Counted from the first letter of the stretch, positions 17,250 to 27,519 are shown. The stretch: DNA of 64,000 nucleotides from Scybalousia_A sp964639765 (GCA_964639765.1 CAZXEN010000002.1:58353-122352), one strand, 5' to 3'. Translations and numbers: made by a program. The notes: generated by a model not told the origin, from the letters alone.

Positions 17250-20222
17250 TTATTTCAATGTTCGTTTTATTTCTATCTCATCATATCCTTCAACAATATC
17301 TCCTACCTTTATATCATTGAAGTTCTCTATATTCAAACCACAATCTTGTCCCATAACAACTTCCTTGACTTCATCTTTGAAACGTTTCAAGGAAGCCAAT
17401 GCGCCTGTATAAACAACAATGCCGTCTCTAATCAAACGAACCTTGGTGTTCTTGTTTATCTTGCCTTCTGTACAGAAACAACCAGCAATAGTTCCGACCT
17501 TGGAAATCTTGAATGTCTCCCTTACTTCAAGGTTGCAGACTATCTTTTCTTTTATTTCTGGTGAAAGCATACCCTCAATAGCATCTTTCAACTCATTGAT
17601 GGCATCATAGATAATAGAATAAAGACGTATGTCTATCTGTTCTTGCTCTGCAAGTTTTCTTGCTCCTTGTGATGGACGTACTTGGAAACCAATAATAATG
17701 GCATTTGAAGCTGTTGCAAGCAGTACGTCGGATTCTGTTATCTGACCTACTGATTTATGAATAACATTTACTTGAACCTCAGGAGTGGAAAGTTTCAAAA
17801 GAGAATCTGCCAAAGCTTCCACAGAACCATCAACATCGGCTTTAAGAATAATATTCAATTCCTTGAAATCTCCTATGGCTATTCTTCTGCCTATTTCATC
17901 AAGAGTAATATGCTTTTGAGTACGTAGTCCTTGTTCTCTTTGCAGTTGCATACGTTTAGATGCCAAATCCTTGGCTTCTTTTTCGGTTTGGACAACATTG
18001 AAAGTATCTCCTGCCTGAGGAGCTCCATTCAATCCCAACAGAAGAACAGGAACAGAAGGACCAGCAGAAGTTACAAGTTGATTTCTTTCATTGTACATAG
18101 CTTTTACCCTTCCATAACAAGAGCCGGCAAGAACTATGTCTGTTTGATGAATTGTGCCGTCTTGTACCAATATCTTGGCTATATATCCTCTACCTTTATC
18201 CAAAGAAGATTCTATCACTGTACCTTTTGCACGTTTATGAGGGTTACCTTTCAGGTCAAGCATATCGGATTCCAGAAGAACTTTCTCCAACAGCTGTTCT
18301 ACGTTAGTACCTTTCTTGGCAGATATTTCCTGAGACTGTATCTTACCACCCCAATCTTCTACCAACAGGTTCATATTTGCCAATTCGCCTTTTATTCTTT
18401 CCGGATCTGCACCGGGTTTATCTATCTTGTTAAGAGCAAAAACGATAGGCACACCTGCTGCTTGAGCATGGTTGATAGCTTCTATTGTTTGAGGCATTAT
18501 CTTGTCATCACATGCTACAACAATAATTGCTATGTCTGTCATTTTTGCTCCTCTTGCACGCATTGCTGTAAATGCTTCGTGACCCGGAGTATCAAGGAAT
18601 GTTATCTTTCTTCCTGTATGTGGCAAAACAACTTCATACGCTCCAATATGCTGTGTTATACCTCCAGCTTCACCAGCAATAACATTGGTCTTTCTGATGT
18701 AGTCCAACAAAGATGTTTTACCATGATCAACGTGTCCCATGACAGTAACAATAGGAGAACGTGGCTCAAGGTCTTCTTCTCTGTCTGCTTCTTCCTCGCT
18801 GTTTAGTGTTTCAACAACCTCTGCTCCGACAAATTCCACTTGGAATCCAAATTCATCTGCTATTAATTGCAATGCTTCTGCGTCCAAGCGTTGATTAATG
18901 GAAACAAACATTCCTAATTGCATACAAGATGCGATAATCTTGGTTACAGGCACGTTCATCATTGTTGCCAATTCATTAGCCGTAACAAACTCTGTAACCT
19001 TCAGTATCTTTCTTTCTTCTTCTATCTGCTGAAGTTCTTCCTGATGATGTTGTGAAATAAGTTGTCTTTTCTCCCTACGGTGTTTGGAAGTCTTACTCTT
19101 ACCCATTGGGGACAATCTTGCAAGGGTTTCCTTTATCTGCTTTTCTATCTCCTCTGTATTTATCTCCTTAACTTTCTTTTTATCCTTCTTGTTTTTCTTC
19201 TTGTCTTTCTTTGCCTTTATCTCTTGCTCAACACTCTTGGCGTCTTTATTGATAGGATTAGCAGCATTGGTCTTTATACGCTTACGCTTTTTCTTGGCAT
19301 CCAAGTCTTTGTCCTTGTCTTTCTTCTTGTCTTTTTTGGCATCTGAATGTTGGAACTGACTCAAATCCACTTTTTCTCCCGTAAGTATAGGACCAGAAAG
19401 TTTAACATATTTGGTTTCTATGAAGTTTTCTTTTTTCTCTTCTGTCTTTTCTTTATGAGGAGTCTCCGCTGTTTTTTCTTCCTCATTGGTTTCAGCAGCT
19501 TGTTGTGTTATAGCCTTTTCTATATCTACTTTTTCCTTATCTTTCTTTTTTCTCTTTTTCTTGTCAGATGCATCGGCAGATTCTTTATTGTCAGTCTCAG
19601 CAGCTTTCTTTTGTTTTTGTTTCTCTTTTTCTTCTTTCTTCCTTTCAGCAACAGTCTTTTTATCCGGTTTTATTTTTGTATTTAGAGAAGACAAGTCTAT
19701 AGTTCCTAAAATATTTATCTTCTTGCCGTCTTTGGAAACTATAACCTCTTTATCCTGCTCATTGATTTCTGGAGTAGGAGCATCTTTATTAATGACAGCC
19801 TCTACAGAAATCTGGTTCTCGTCTTCCTTGTTTGAATCTTTCTTATCCTGCTTTGTTGAATCTTTCTTTTTACTCTTATCGGCAGAAAAGTCTATGGTAG
19901 TGGATTTCACAATAATATCACCCGCATTGGTTGAGTCGGCTTGTTTTTGTGTGGCTTCCTCATGTAGGTTGTCTTCAGCTACGATTTCTTTTTCGGCTTT
20001 TTTATTGATGCTTATTTGTAAGCTATCGGCTTTTTCTTTCTTGGCTTTCTCGCCTTGAAAAGCACTGACAAGCAATTCGTATGCCTCAGAGTCTATCTTT
20101 GTTGTAGGTCTGTTTTCTATTGTCTTGCCTTTCTTTGCAAGAAATTCCACTATGGTATCTGTGCCAACATTAAATTCCGTGGCTGCTTGTTTTAATCTTA
20201 TAGACTTGTATTCTGCTGACAT
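17250..20222 (-). CDS. infB: Translation initiation factor IF-2
   Basis: IF-2 is the GTPase that places fMet-tRNA on the ribosome. The 990-residue protein begins with the IF2N helical domain (KSIRLKQAATEFNVGTDTIV). A long lysine, glutamate and aspartate-rich linker of about 330 residues follows. A second IF2N-like domain (ELATMMNVPVTKIIASC) and the G domain come next, with GHVDHGKTS, DTPGHE and NKIDKPGA. The C-terminal beta-barrel and fMet-tRNA domains end VGDIVEGYDEIEIKRTL. It is last in rimP-nusA-infB, 79 bases after nusA. Confidence 0.98.
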   Translation of the reverse strand: MSAEYKSIRLKQAATEFNVGTDTIVEFLAKKGKTIENRPTTKIDSEAYELLVSAFQGEKAKKEKADSLQISINKKAEKEIVAEDNLHEEATQKQADSTNAGDIIVKSTTIDFSADKSKKKDSTKQDKKDSNKEDENQISVEAVINKDAPTPEINEQDKEVIVSKDGKKINILGTIDLSSLNTKIKPDKKTVAERKKEEKEKQKQKKAAETDNKESADASDKKKRKKKDKEKVDIEKAITQQAAETNEEEKTAETPHKEKTEEKKENFIETKYVKLSGPILTGEKVDLSQFQHSDAKKDKKKDKDKDLDAKKKRKRIKTNAANPINKDAKSVEQEIKAKKDKKKNKKDKKKVKEINTEEIEKQIKETLARLSPMGKSKTSKHRREKRQLISQHHQEELQQIEEERKILKVTEFVTANELATMMNVPVTKIIASCMQLGMFVSINQRLDAEALQLIADEFGFQVEFVGAEVVETLNSEEEADREEDLEPRSPIVTVMGHVDHGKTSLLDYIRKTNVIAGEAGGITQHIGAYEVVLPHTGRKITFLDTPGHEAFTAMRARGAKMTDIAIIVVACDDKIMPQTIEAINHAQAAGVPIVFALNKIDKPGADPERIKGELANMNLLVEDWGGKIQSQEISAKKGTNVEQLLEKVLLESDMLDLKGNPHKRAKGTVIESSLDKGRGYIAKILVQDGTIHQTDIVLAGSCYGRVKAMYNERNQLVTSAGPSVPVLLLGLNGAPQAGDTFNVVQTEKEAKDLASKRMQLQREQGLRTQKHITLDEIGRRIAIGDFKELNIILKADVDGSVEALADSLLKLSTPEVQVNVIHKSVGQITESDVLLATASNAIIIGFQVRPSQGARKLAEQEQIDIRLYSIIYDAINELKDAIEGMLSPEIKEKIVCNLEVRETFKISKVGTIAGCFCTEGKINKNTKVRLIRDGIVVYTGALASLKRFKDEVKEVVMGQDCGLNIENFNDIKVGDIVEGYDEIEIKRTLK

Positions 20223-20301
20223 ATCTGCTGTATTTTTATTAAATCTTTTTTAATTATCCAAATCAAGTTCTTCTACTTTCGACACAAAGAATAAAGACTC
20301 T

Positions 20302-21591
20302 TTAATCCTTATTTTCTTTGTCGTCTTCTTGTCGGTCGTCAGTAGAAGGTTCTTCTTCAAATTCTGCTTTCAAAATATCATATACATTATCCACAGTTTC
20401 CATTTCCAAGTCTGCTCTTTCAGCAACATCTTCTTTTGCAAGAGCAAGAACATCTTTTGCTGTGTCACAACCTATAGACTTCAAGGCTTCTATAATCCAT
20501 AGTTCTATTTCATCAGAAAATTCCTGTAGATCCACATCATCTTCATAATCCATATCACTGTCTCTGTATACGTCTATTTCATAACCTGTAAGTTTGCTTG
20601 CAAGTCTTATATTGTAACCTCCTTTTCCTATAGCTAAAGACACTTGGTCTGGCTTCATAAACACGTCTGCTTTTTTTGTGTCTTCGTGTATTGTTACAGA
20701 AAGGACCTGTGCAGGAGACAAAGCACGTGCAACATACAGTTCAGCATTGGTAGTAAAATTGATGACATCTATGTTTTCGTTTCTCAATTCCCTTACTATA
20801 CCATGTATTCTTGAACCTTTCATTCCTACACATGCACCTACAGGGTCTATTCTTTCATCATAACTTTCAACAGCTATTTTTGCTCTTTCGCCTGGCTGAC
20901 GTACTGCATTCTTGATAGTAATAAGACCATCAAAAATCTCAGGCACTTCATTCTCAAACAATCTTTCCAGAAATATAGGAGAGACTCTTGAAAGTATAAT
21001 GTTAGGAATGCCGTTTTTCATTTCAACTTTCAGTACTATACCTTTTACGGTATCACCTTTTCTAAAGAAATCTCCTGGTATCTGTTCTTGTTTTGGCAGT
21101 GTAAGTTCTATACCGTCCTCGTCCAAAACCATTATTTCTTTCTTCCATACCTGATATACTTCACAAACTATAATAGTACCTACTTTTTCTTTATATTTGT
21201 TATAGATTCTTGCACGGTCATATTCCTGCACCTTGCCAATAAGGTTCTGGCGTATGCTAAGAATATCTCTTCTTCCAAAATCAGCAAAACGTATCTCTTC
21301 ACTTAATTCTTCACCCACTTCAAAGTCCGGCTCAATCTTTATTGCTGAGGAATAAGGCACCTGAGTACTTGGGTCTTTCACCTTGTCATCTTCCACGATA
21401 ACACGGTTTCTCCATATTTCCAAATCTCCTTTATCAACATTGACGATGATGTCTATATTCTTGTCAGTACCGTATTTTTTTGCCAACAGACCTCTAAGCA
21501 CATCTTCCAAGATACGCATCAATGTCTCTGTGTCTATACCTTTGTACTCTTTAAATTCAGCAAATGAATCTATTAAACTAAGTTTTTCCAT
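20302..21591 (-). CDS. nusA: Transcription termination/antitermination factor NusA
   Basis: NusA binds RNA polymerase and modulates pausing and termination. The 429-residue protein has the N-terminal polymerase-binding domain (DTETLMRILEDVLRGLL), an S1 domain (about 130-200), and KH domains with ACVGMKGSRIHGIVREL and LAIGKGGYNIRLASKL. A short acidic tail ends it instead of the two helix-hairpin-helix repeats of E. coli, typical for Bacteroidota. It is 18 bases downstream of rimP. Confidence 0.97.
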   Translation of the reverse strand: MEKLSLIDSFAEFKEYKGIDTETLMRILEDVLRGLLAKKYGTDKNIDIIVNVDKGDLEIWRNRVIVEDDKVKDPSTQVPYSSAIKIEPDFEVGEELSEEIRFADFGRRDILSIRQNLIGKVQEYDRARIYNKYKEKVGTIIVCEVYQVWKKEIMVLDEDGIELTLPKQEQIPGDFFRKGDTVKGIVLKVEMKNGIPNIILSRVSPIFLERLFENEVPEIFDGLITIKNAVRQPGERAKIAVESYDERIDPVGACVGMKGSRIHGIVRELRNENIDVINFTTNAELYVARALSPAQVLSVTIHEDTKKADVFMKPDQVSLAIGKGGYNIRLASKLTGYEIDVYRDSDMDYEDDVDLQEFSDEIELWIIEALKSIGCDTAKDVLALAKEDVAERADLEMETVDNVYDILKAEFEEEPSTDDRQEDDKENKD

Positions 21592-21609
21592 CTATAATTT
21601 GTGTTTTAT

Positions 21610-22059
21610 TTATTTCTTTTTACTAAAATTAATTACAACTCTGGCTTTGTCTATATTGTCAAAAGCTATCTGTTTTCCTTCTTTGTCTTTTTTTGTAGTA
21701 AGGGTTACAAACTCATCATTTACTTCGGACAATACTCCATTAAGTTTCTCCCCGTCAGTATTTATCAACTCTATATCCTGACCTATGTTCTTATGAAACT
21801 GTCTTGGCATGTTGAAGTATTCTTCCAAACCAAAAGACATAACAGTAAGCTCAAAATCTTCTTTGTCCCTATCCAAACGATGTTCAACAAAACGTGATAC
21901 ATCAATACAGTCTTCCACTTTCACGCCTTGGTCTCCATCCAAGATAATTTCCACAACATTTGCCTTGCTAACCTTGACATCCACAAGAAACAGAGTCTCT
22001 TTTCCCAAGGTTTGCAGAGCTTCGTTGGTTAAGTCTTTTATCAAGTTGTTGTCTAACAT
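21610..22059 (-). CDS. rimP: Ribosome maturation factor RimP
   Basis: RimP helps assemble the 30S subunit. The 149-residue protein shows VDVKVSKANVVEIILDGDQGVKVEDCIDVS in the N-terminal domain and the basic Sm-like C-terminal domain (PRQFHKNIGQDIELI, then TTKKDKEGKQI). First gene of the rimP-nusA-infB operon, behind a plausible promoter. Confidence 0.94.
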   Translation of the reverse strand: MLDNNLIKDLTNEALQTLGKETLFLVDVKVSKANVVEIILDGDQGVKVEDCIDVSRFVEHRLDRDKEDFELTVMSFGLEEYFNMPRQFHKNIGQDIELINTDGEKLNGVLSEVNDEFVTLTTKKDKEGKQIAFDNIDKARVVINFSKKK

Positions 22060-22135
22060 ATCTTATTTTATAATAAAAAAGCCCTTAAAGTCTAAAAGAC
22101 CTTAAAGACCAATTAAAGCCTTTATAAGTTTTCTG

Positions 22136-22169
22136 CAAAATTACAATAAAATTTGCAATTAGCAACAAA
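22136..22169 (-). promoter_or_regulatory. Promoter of the rimP-nusA-infB operon
   Basis: On the minus strand TTTG (22166-22169) and TAATTTTG (22136-22143) are spaced by 22 bases, slightly long for the consensus. The leader to rimP is about 70 bases and contains a run of CTTTAAG-type short repeats that may form a weak hairpin. A TATTTTTG at 22188-22195 on the plus strand is the probable -7 element of the divergent nitroreductase gene. Confidence 0.6.
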
Positions 22170-22219
22170 AAGTAGAAAAAAATTATATATTTTTGCAAAA
22201 AAAATAAAACTTAGCAGAT

Positions 22220-22720
22220 ATGATAGATATAATTTTAAACAGATGCAGTGTCAGAAGATACACTGAAAAAGAAATAGTAGCCGAGGATTTAAACAAGATA
22301 ATACGGGCCGGCTTTGCTGCTCCATGTTCCCACGATACAAGGTGCTGGCATTTTGTCGTATTGGATGACAGAGAAATAATGAAAAGCATAGGTGAGAATA
22401 TGAATTATGCACACATGATACAGTATGCAGACAAAGCTATTGTGGTATGTGCAGACAAAGAGAAATCTCCATACGGCTGGATGTTGGATTGTGCTGCCGC
22501 TACAGAAAATATTCTACTTGCAGCAGAAAGTCTTGGCATAGGTTCTTGCTGGACTGCTGTCTATCCTTACAAAGACAGGGAAGAGACTGCCAGAAAATAT
22601 CTCTCAAGCATACCTGAAGACATAGAAATATTCTGCATCATACCTTTGGGTTATCCAGCCAAGGAAAAGAATGTGAAGAATAAATACGACGAAACAAAAA
22701 TACACTACAACAAGTGGTAG
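22220..22720 (+). CDS. Nitroreductase family protein
   Basis: A 166-residue flavoprotein of the nitroreductase superfamily. NRCSVRRYTEKEI at the start is the FMN phosphate-binding arginine/serine motif, and AGFAAPCSHDTRCWHF is the flavin-side helix. LAAESLGIGSCWTAVYP and PLGYPAKEK are the usual second binding loops. Reductases of this size are FMN dimers that use NAD(P)H; the substrate cannot be told. The single-gene transcript ends in the terminator that overlaps the convergent gene. Confidence 0.9.
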   Translation: MIDIILNRCSVRRYTEKEIVAEDLNKIIRAGFAAPCSHDTRCWHFVVLDDREIMKSIGENMNYAHMIQYADKAIVVCADKEKSPYGWMLDCAAATENILLAAESLGIGSCWTAVYPYKDREETARKYLSSIPEDIEIFCIIPLGYPAKEKNVKNKYDETKIHYNKW

Positions 22721-22747
22721 GTTCTGTTCTATGCAACAAAGAACAAA

Positions 22748-22787
22748 AATACACCATTAAGCATTCCTTTATTGGTGTATTATTTTT
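22748..22787. terminator. Bidirectional terminator overlapping a coding end
   Basis: AATACACCA (22748-22756) pairs with TGGTGTATT (22773-22781) around a 16-base loop, followed by TATTTTTT on the plus strand and TTTTG on the minus strand. The right arm lies within the last codons of the convergent FKBP-like lipoprotein gene (stop at 22769). Confidence 0.7.
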
Positions 22788-23395
22788 TCTATCCTTATTT
22801 CATAGATAAGAGTGGCGGAGGCTTTCACTTTTTCACCGTTTTCATCCAAATAAAAAGCCAAATTATCTGGTACTATGACACGGGCAACAGAATTAAGGCT
22901 CAGATTCCTTACAGCATACAATAAACCATAGACAACTTTGGTATCTCCTCCGACATTAAAAGTCAGAGTATTGGTTTTTTTTGTCTGTTTATTGTTTTTG
23001 AAAGTCCTGTTATCTGTATTTAAAGGTTCTGTCTGATGAAAATCTTCTGCATCATCACCATTGATATAGCAGGACTTATAAGTCAAAGTTACAATATCCT
23101 TATCCGTTATTCTGAGACCTGTTCCTTTTTTCACCTCCTGCAGATATATGCCGGATATTTCCTGCATATCCCATCCTCTTCTTTGAATAAAGGACTGTAT
23201 TCTCTGTTTTTCCTTGTCTGATATTATCTTATTGGCAGAAGTAATACTGTTGTCAATCTTTTTATTATACTCATCTGCCACATTTTGCATAGGATTTCTG
23301 CCTACTGCATAATCTTCATTGCCGGTATTTTTACTGCAAGAGTAAAACAATAGGACCATTACAATGGACAACAAATACAACAATCTCCCAATCAT
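22769..23395 (-). CDS. FKBP-like lipoprotein
   Basis: A 208-residue lipoprotein: the hydrophobic start ends in the lipobox LFYSC (cysteine 20). The C-terminal half, from about residue 80, follows the FKBP-type peptidyl-prolyl isomerase pattern: GIYLQEVKKGTG, DIVTLTYKSCYINGD, and VYGLLYAVRNLSLNSVARVIVPDNLAFY. Bacteroidota carry several such proteins (GldI relatives) at the outer membrane. Isomerase activity is not certain because the aromatic pocket is weakly kept. The start overlaps the upstream phosphoesterase gene by 4 bases (ATGA), so the two are translationally coupled. Confidence 0.75.
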   Translation of the reverse strand: MIGRLLYLLSIVMVLLFYSCSKNTGNEDYAVGRNPMQNVADEYNKKIDNSITSANKIISDKEKQRIQSFIQRRGWDMQEISGIYLQEVKKGTGLRITDKDIVTLTYKSCYINGDDAEDFHQTEPLNTDNRTFKNNKQTKKTNTLTFNVGGDTKVVYGLLYAVRNLSLNSVARVIVPDNLAFYLDENGEKVKASATLIYEIRIEKIIHQ

Positions 23396-24429
23396 AGTTT
23401 TCCAATCTGTTTTTTTGTAATAAAATCCATATTATATATCTGTCTGATAAGAGTTTTCACCACCTTGTCAAGCGGTTCATAACTTTTGCCGCCTGCAGCC
23501 ATGACATGACCTCCTCCATTCCAATACTTGCGGGCAAATACATCAACATCAAGTGAATCATCCTTACTTCTGAAAGACATTCTTATCTTGTCTTCTCTCT
23601 CTGTAAGCAAAGCACAAAAATCCACTTCCTCCAATTTTAGACAATAGTTGACCACTCCTTCCAAATCACCAGGTTGGTAATTAAAATCCTTCAATTCCTT
23701 TTTGGACAAGTATATAAATGCTGCCCTTTGCTTAAAGAACACTCTCATTTTTTTGGATATGGCATAGCCCAAAAGTTTCATTCTGTCATAGGAATAGGTA
23801 TTAAAAATCTTCTGGTGAAGCTTGGAAGCCTGAATACCGCTTTTAAGCAGATGGTAAAGAACAGAATATACTTCTGGATCATCACTTGAATAAGCAACAG
23901 AACCTGTATCGGTAATAACTCCCAGATACAACGCTGTGGATATTTCCTTTGAGAATACTTTTTGTTGAGTCAGTCTCACCAAAAGATTATAAACCACCTC
24001 ACAAGAAGAAGAACTGACAGGATAAGAAAAACTTATATCAAACTCATCCGGCTTTACGTGGTGGTCTATCAAAACCTTTCTGCATGCAAGAGTATTCAGT
24101 ACATTCTCCAATGCTGTTCCGCTGCGTGAATTGTTGTTCATATCCAGCACAAGCAACAGTTGTGTATCCAAAAGTATCTTTTTAGCTTCCTTGAAATTAT
24201 GTTCCGCTTCAATATAATCCACATTTTCAAGAACAAAACCAATGCTTTTCGGTATGGGATTAGGTATGATAAACATTACATTCTTACCTATGCTTTTTAG
24301 ATAGTGATACATGGCAGAACCGCTTCCTACAGCATCTCCGTCAGGATTATAATGAGTAACAATAGTAATATTTTCAACCTCATTTATCAGGTCTTTGAGT
24401 TTTTGAATATCTTGTTTTTTGAATCGCAT
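23392..24429 (-). CDS. DHH family phosphoesterase (nanoRNase/pAp phosphatase type)
   Basis: A 345-residue protein of the DHH/DHHA1 family that degrades short oligonucleotides or 3'-phosphoadenosine 5'-phosphate. Motifs: VTHYNPDGDAVGSGSAMYH (metal-binding DxD), VLDMNN, LIDHHVKPDEFD (the DHH triad), and the DHHA1 C-terminus with GGGHVMAAGGKS. The complete set points to an active enzyme. A -7 element TATTTTTG lies on the minus strand at 24452-24459, about 20 bases before the start. Confidence 0.93.
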   Translation of the reverse strand: MRFKKQDIQKLKDLINEVENITIVTHYNPDGDAVGSGSAMYHYLKSIGKNVMFIIPNPIPKSIGFVLENVDYIEAEHNFKEAKKILLDTQLLLVLDMNNNSRSGTALENVLNTLACRKVLIDHHVKPDEFDISFSYPVSSSSCEVVYNLLVRLTQQKVFSKEISTALYLGVITDTGSVAYSSDDPEVYSVLYHLLKSGIQASKLHQKIFNTYSYDRMKLLGYAISKKMRVFFKQRAAFIYLSKKELKDFNYQPGDLEGVVNYCLKLEEVDFCALLTEREDKIRMSFRSKDDSLDVDVFARKYWNGGGHVMAAGGKSYEPLDKVVKTLIRQIYNMDFITKKQIGKL

Positions 24430-24538
24430 AAACCAAGTATTATTTTTTTTGCAAAAATATATAATTTTTTACACTTTTTATGCACTTGTAAATAAAATAT
24501 ACTAACTTCGCACCTCAAATCATAACAATCAAACATAA

Positions 24539-27379
24539 ATGAAAAGAGTTCTAATAAGCATTTTTTTACTTGCATTGTCGCTTAACATTATGGCTCAACA
24601 GGCTATAATAAGCAAACAGAAAGGCAGAACAAAATATGTCAGACACCAGGTTGAAAATATGACCCTGAAAGAAATGGTCGGTCAAATGATCATGATAGAT
24701 TCATATGCTTTGGCAGACAGCAACTACTACAAAAATGTCTTGTATCAGATAGACAGCAACAATGTAGGCGGCGTATGTTTCTTCAAAGGCACACAAAAAG
24801 ACCTGCTGAAACTGAACAGACTCTATGATGAACATGCAAAGATACCTCTTTTTGTTGCTATTGACGGAGAATGGGGTCTGAATATGAGACTGACAGACAT
24901 AGAGACGTTTCCTGTGGCTCTTTCTTTGGGAGCCCTGCCAAAAAACAAATATCATCTGGTAAGGGATATGGCCGAGGTGATAGCAGAACAATGCAATTCA
25001 CTTGGCATACACATCAACTTTGCTCCTGTAGTGGATATCAATGTCAGAGCGGACAATGCCGTAATAAACATGCGTTCGTTCGGTCAGGACAAATACAAAA
25101 TAAGCCTGTTGGCAAGAGAATACGTCAAAGGTCTGCAGGAAAACGGAGTAATGGCTGTTGTAAAACATTTCCCGGGACATGGAGACACAGAGGTTGATTC
25201 CCATAAAGCAACACCTCAGATAACACACTCCAAAACCTTTATAGACAGTATAGACACCTATCCTTTCAGATACAATATTGACAAAGGAGCCTGGGGTGTC
25301 ATGGCAGGGCATCTTCAGGTTAATGCCCTAAGTCCTGATTCCCTAAAACCAGCTTCAATAAACAAGGATATCATAGACAGTTACTTGGTAAAGAAGCTTA
25401 ACTTCAACGGACTGGTTTTCACTGATGCCATGAACATGAAAGGACTTACAAACCTGTATGGTGAAGGTGAAGCGGAAGTATTGGCAGTATTGGCGGGAGT
25501 AGATATCATCCTTATGCCGGAAAACACAGACAAAGCCATACAAGCTATATTGAAGGCAGTGGAAGACGGCCGTATTTCAAAGGAACTGATAAAGAAAAAA
25601 TGTGAAAAGATACTTGAATGGAAGTATGATATGGGTCTTTACAAAAAACGCGGCAAGTATTCCATGCCGGATGCCCATACTGTTGCCAAAACAAAAAGAA
25701 TAAATACCCAGATAGCAGAAAACGTACTTACATTTATAGGCAAAAAACAAGAAAAACTTATACCTGAGAACATTACTTCAAAGGACAGCATTACTATGAT
25801 TGTCATCGGTGGTGCAAACTATGATTCCCTTATAGACAACCTTAAACCATATAACGTAAAACCTGTATACATATCCTCAAAAATGAAACATAAGGATATA
25901 GACAGCATAGTTTCCGGCATAGACTCCAACATAAGTGTCCTTACTGCTTTCGGCGGAGCAAGATTTTCCTCTTCTAAAGCTCATTACGGCATAGCAGACA
26001 ACACCATATACAGCCTCAAGACAATAGAAAAACGCTTCAAGGACAACAATCTTGTGCTTATGTTTGCAAATCCCTACGTCTTCAAGATGATAGACTCTTC
26101 ATACGCATGCAGAGGCTTCGTCGTAGCATACGAGAACAATGCATACACACAGCGTGCCATGGCCCGTCTTCTGAAAGGAGAGATAAACGCCAATGGAAGT
26201 CTGCCTGTAAGTGTCAAAAGAGGCTCCATGAGTGATATGGAAGAAGATGAAATATCCGACGAAGACAAATTCTACATGGATAACAATATAAGCATCTCTG
26301 TTGTTCATCAAATTGATTCCATAGCCTTGAAGGGCATAAAGGAAAAAGCCTATCCGGGTTGTCAGATACTAATAGCAAAGGACGGAAAGATAGTGTATAA
26401 CAAAAATTTCGGCTACTACACCTATGACAACAAAAAGGAAGTATCCTACAACACCATGTATGACATTGCATCGCTTACCAAAGTGATGGCTACTACGCTT
26501 GCTGTGATGAAACTGTATGAACAAAACATGATAAACCTTGATGCTGCAGTATCCACTTATATTCCGGAGCTGAAAAAACTTGAGGCCGGCGAATTGACTA
26601 TAAGAGAACTGCTTTCACACTACACTACCCTGCCAGCCACATATCCGTTCCAGCGCAAGAAAATAAAGCCCAACAATGTGCATGCAGGCATACTAAAAGA
26701 ATTCAAGAATGTACCTGTCAAGCCTAAAAAATATGTTTATTCGGACCTTAACTTCCTGTTGCTGCAATATGCTGTGGAGAACATAGTAAAAGAAGATCTG
26801 GACAAATATCTTCAAAGGGAATTCTACACACCGCTGAAACTTCAGAACACTACATTCAATCCTCTGTTGAACGGTGTATCCACTGACAACATTGCTCCAA
26901 CTGAAAATGACACTGTTTACAGACATGAACTGATATGTGGAACAGTTCATGACCCGTTAGCTTATCTCAACAACGGAGTATGTGGCAATGCAGGTTTGTT
27001 CAGTACAGCGACAGACTTGTTTGCCATCACTCAGATGTTGCTTAACAAGGGTACTTACGATGGACACAAATACCTAAAAAGCTCTACCGTGGATGCCTTT
27101 AACCGCAGATACTATTCTGACAAAGGAATACGCAGAGCCTTGGGATTTGACAAACCGCTCATCAACAGCAAATCTGAACACTGTTCCAGATATGCTTCCC
27201 AGAGCAGTTATGGTCATAGCGGATTTACAGGCACTTATCTTTGGATAGACCCTCAAAACAACACCATAGTTATTTTTCTTTCAAACCGCGTTTATCCAAC
27301 TGCCACTCCAAACAAGCTGGCTCAGATGAATATTCGTACGGATATAAACGACCTTGTCTATAAAATGTTTGTAAAATAA
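24539..27379 (+). CDS. GH3 beta-N-acetylglucosaminidase fused to a serine beta-lactamase-type domain
   Basis: A 946-residue exported protein (signal peptide MKRVLISIFLLALSLNIMAQ). Residues about 40-560 form a glycoside hydrolase family 3 domain of the NagZ kind, with KHFPGHGDTEVDSHKATP (catalytic His/Asp loop) and FTDAMNMKGL (nucleophile Asp). Residues about 580-940 form a class C beta-lactamase-like domain with ASLTKVMATT (SxxK), YSDLNF in place of YxN, and GHSGFTGT in place of KTG. This fusion is known in Bacteroidota and suits periplasmic peptidoglycan turnover, sugar cleavage plus peptide esterase/peptidase action. Divergent from the DHH gene. Confidence 0.9.
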   Translation: MKRVLISIFLLALSLNIMAQQAIISKQKGRTKYVRHQVENMTLKEMVGQMIMIDSYALADSNYYKNVLYQIDSNNVGGVCFFKGTQKDLLKLNRLYDEHAKIPLFVAIDGEWGLNMRLTDIETFPVALSLGALPKNKYHLVRDMAEVIAEQCNSLGIHINFAPVVDINVRADNAVINMRSFGQDKYKISLLAREYVKGLQENGVMAVVKHFPGHGDTEVDSHKATPQITHSKTFIDSIDTYPFRYNIDKGAWGVMAGHLQVNALSPDSLKPASINKDIIDSYLVKKLNFNGLVFTDAMNMKGLTNLYGEGEAEVLAVLAGVDIILMPENTDKAIQAILKAVEDGRISKELIKKKCEKILEWKYDMGLYKKRGKYSMPDAHTVAKTKRINTQIAENVLTFIGKKQEKLIPENITSKDSITMIVIGGANYDSLIDNLKPYNVKPVYISSKMKHKDIDSIVSGIDSNISVLTAFGGARFSSSKAHYGIADNTIYSLKTIEKRFKDNNLVLMFANPYVFKMIDSSYACRGFVVAYENNAYTQRAMARLLKGEINANGSLPVSVKRGSMSDMEEDEISDEDKFYMDNNISISVVHQIDSIALKGIKEKAYPGCQILIAKDGKIVYNKNFGYYTYDNKKEVSYNTMYDIASLTKVMATTLAVMKLYEQNMINLDAAVSTYIPELKKLEAGELTIRELLSHYTTLPATYPFQRKKIKPNNVHAGILKEFKNVPVKPKKYVYSDLNFLLLQYAVENIVKEDLDKYLQREFYTPLKLQNTTFNPLLNGVSTDNIAPTENDTVYRHELICGTVHDPLAYLNNGVCGNAGLFSTATDLFAITQMLLNKGTYDGHKYLKSSTVDAFNRRYYSDKGIRRALGFDKPLINSKSEHCSRYASQSSYGHSGFTGTYLWIDPQNNTIVIFLSNRVYPTATPNKLAQMNIRTDINDLVYKMFVK

Positions 27380-27519
27380 AAAGTATTTTTGCTTTCAAGA
27401 GTTTATTTTCAGGATAAAAAAAAGCTATAACCAACTAAAAACAATGATATTAAGTATTTAACCGTAAAATTTTATCAAAAAAAAATAAAAAAAAAGCAAC
27501 ATTATAAATAAAAATATCG

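Noticed and set aside
17930..20060. Long plus-strand frames opposite infB
   Set aside because: Antisense shadows of the lysine-rich linker giving Phe/Ser/Leu-rich nonsense.
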